Assembly: GCA_030612485.1 (NCBI GenBank)
Contig: JAUWNS010000143.1
Span: forward strand, 1 to 6,132
Reading direction: 5' to 3'
From: Candidatus Bipolaricaulota bacterium
GTDB lineage: Bacteria; Bipolaricaulota; Bipolaricaulia; UBA7950; UBA9294
Length of the DNA stretch: 6,132 nucleotides
Of the stretch, positions 5,841 through 6,132 are shown one piece after another. Positions within the stretch are counted from its first letter, which is position 1. Every line of letters starts with the position of its first letter. The notes under the pieces are model-generated. The model saw only the letters and a list, made by a program, of their open reading frames with translations, made no database searches and was not told the origin of the DNA. Made by a program: the position numbers and the translations under genes.

Positions 5841-5891
5841 CGCGTGTAGGGAACCTATGCCTATTACGAGGCAGTTCTCTACAGAAACGCG
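5841..5891 (+). other. Nested 51-nt hairpin in non-coding DNA
   Basis: Three stacked helices: cgcgt (5841-5845) with acgcg (5887-5891); gtagggaac (5846-5854) with gttctctac (5874-5882), including one G-U pair; and tgcct (5858-5862) with aggca (5869-5873). Bulges are agaa (5883-5886) and cta (5855-5857), and the loop is attacg. This makes 19 pairs in 51 nt. It lies in the 5704-6065 gap, which has no gene. It does not match tRNA, an intrinsic terminator (no T run) or integron attC core sites. Confidence 0.5.
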
Positions 5892-5976
5892 CGAGATGGG
5901 GAAGATTACGCTTCGTGATGTACTATAAGGTTATATAATAAGAATGATAATAAAGAAATCCCTTGAAATTGACTAT

Positions 5977-5997
5977 CCCCGCAGCAAGACTACGGGG
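5977..5997. repeat. Small hairpin with caaga loop, copy 1
   Basis: ccccgcag (5977-5984) and ctacgggg (5990-5997) pair at seven of eight positions around the loop caaga (5985-5989). The same architecture and loop recur at 6097-6117, so these are two members of one small hairpin repeat family. Confidence 0.6.
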
Positions 5998-6013
5998 TAT
6001 TCCGCCAATTTCA

Positions 6014-6033
6014 TTTTGACCTGAAGGTCAAAA
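6014..6033. repeat. Perfect palindromic hairpin
   Basis: ttttgacct (6014-6022) and aggtcaaaa (6025-6033) are exact reverse complements separated by ga. Neither strand has a U run following a GC-rich stem, so terminator function is doubtful. It sits between the two caaga hairpins. Confidence 0.65.
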
Positions 6034-6063
6034 CCGGGATTTCATTATCTCACCTCACCCCGA

Positions 6064-6085
6064 CCCTCTCCTATCAAGGAGAGGG
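6064..6085. repeat. Hairpin within the right inverted-repeat arm
   Basis: ccctctcct (6064-6072) and aggagaggg (6077-6085) form a perfect 9-bp stem with loop atca. It is preceded by cacctcaccccga, as in widely dispersed bacterial intergenic repeats. The equivalent hairpin at 20-37 is shortened to 7 bp. Confidence 0.75.
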
Positions 6086-6102
6086 GTATAAGGAAACCCT
6101 GT
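6066..6102. repeat. Right arm of 37-bp inverted repeat
   Basis: Exact reverse complement of 1-37. It spans the end of the 6064-6085 hairpin, a linker and the first bases of the caaga hairpin 6097-6117. This indicates that the left copy also continued into such a hairpin beyond the window edge. Confidence 0.9.
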
Positions 6103-6117
6103 GGCAAGACCACAGGG
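6097..6117. repeat. Small hairpin with caaga loop, copy 2
   Basis: ccctgtgg (6097-6104) and ccacaggg (6110-6117) pair perfectly over 8 bp around the loop caaga. It is followed by aatctcaagttgaac to the window end. It overlaps the right arm of the long inverted repeat by six bases. Confidence 0.7.
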
Positions 6118-6132
6118 AATCTCAAGTTGAAC

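Noticed and set aside
5841..5891. Nested hairpin as an integron attC site or group II intron domain V
   Set aside because: The inner ends do not fit RYYYAAC/GTTRRRY, and there is no AGC triad, GNRA loop or two-base bulge in the right place.
5912..5939. TATAAT at 5934-5939 as a promoter near the right end
   Set aside because: No acceptable -35 box at 16-18 bp and no gene downstream; probably just an AT-rich patch.
1..6132. CRISPR array or tRNA gene
   Set aside because: No regularly spaced direct repeats with unique spacers, and no cloverleaf with a GTTCGA-like T arm was found.

Overview
The window carries a short exopolysaccharide-type locus, all on the + strand, set between two repeat-rich non-coding blocks. 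The anchor gene (2369-4930) encodes a fused Wzc-like polysaccharide co-polymerase and tyrosine autokinase (Wzz/GNVR periplasmic part plus cytoplasmic BY-kinase), an arrangement usual in Gram-negative-type bacteria. Base composition is mixed, starts are ATG or TTG with purine-rich ribosome binding sites, and the intergenic DNA is full of degenerate, hairpin-forming repeats of the kind spread through large genomes of uncultured, cyanobacterial or planctomycete-like lineages. I cannot name the taxon from sequence alone.

Layout. 1-469: non-coding, with one arm of a 37-bp inverted repeat at the very edge, tandem octamers, a polypyrimidine run and two copies of a degenerate interspersed repeat. 470-700: a convincing sigma70-type promoter (TTGACA, 17 bp, TAGAGT) and a leader of about 195 nt with a possible long-range stem ending in a strong Shine-Dalgarno. 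701-1387: an exported, cysteine-rich right-handed beta-helix protein. 1388-2254: a second beta-helix reading frame with a TTG start, whose upstream part overlaps another-frame fragment that also looks beta-helix-derived, so this stretch may be a decayed or frameshifted gene. 2369-4930: the Wzc-like kinase. 4931-5265: non-coding, with repeats related to those on the left. 5266-5703: a weakly supported basic hypothetical protein. 5704-5970: non-coding but rich in potential RNA structure, including a nested 51-nt hairpin. 5971-6132: a cluster of four small hairpins containing the other arm of the 37-bp inverted repeat.

Together the genes suggest export or assembly of a surface polysaccharide: the kinase would control chain length and export at the inner membrane, and the beta-helix proteins could bind or modify polysaccharide outside the cytoplasm (inferred from fold and neighbourhood only). 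The most notable observation is a roughly 73-residue insertion inside the kinase catalytic domain, between Walker A' and Walker B. It contains two copies, 36 residues apart, of a pattern resembling the MshEN / type II secretion ATPase N-terminal motif, a module known elsewhere for c-di-GMP binding, but here lacking key ligand-contact positions. Both window ends lie in the same inverted repeat, so the window could be a whole short contig broken at repeats, or a segment bounded by them.
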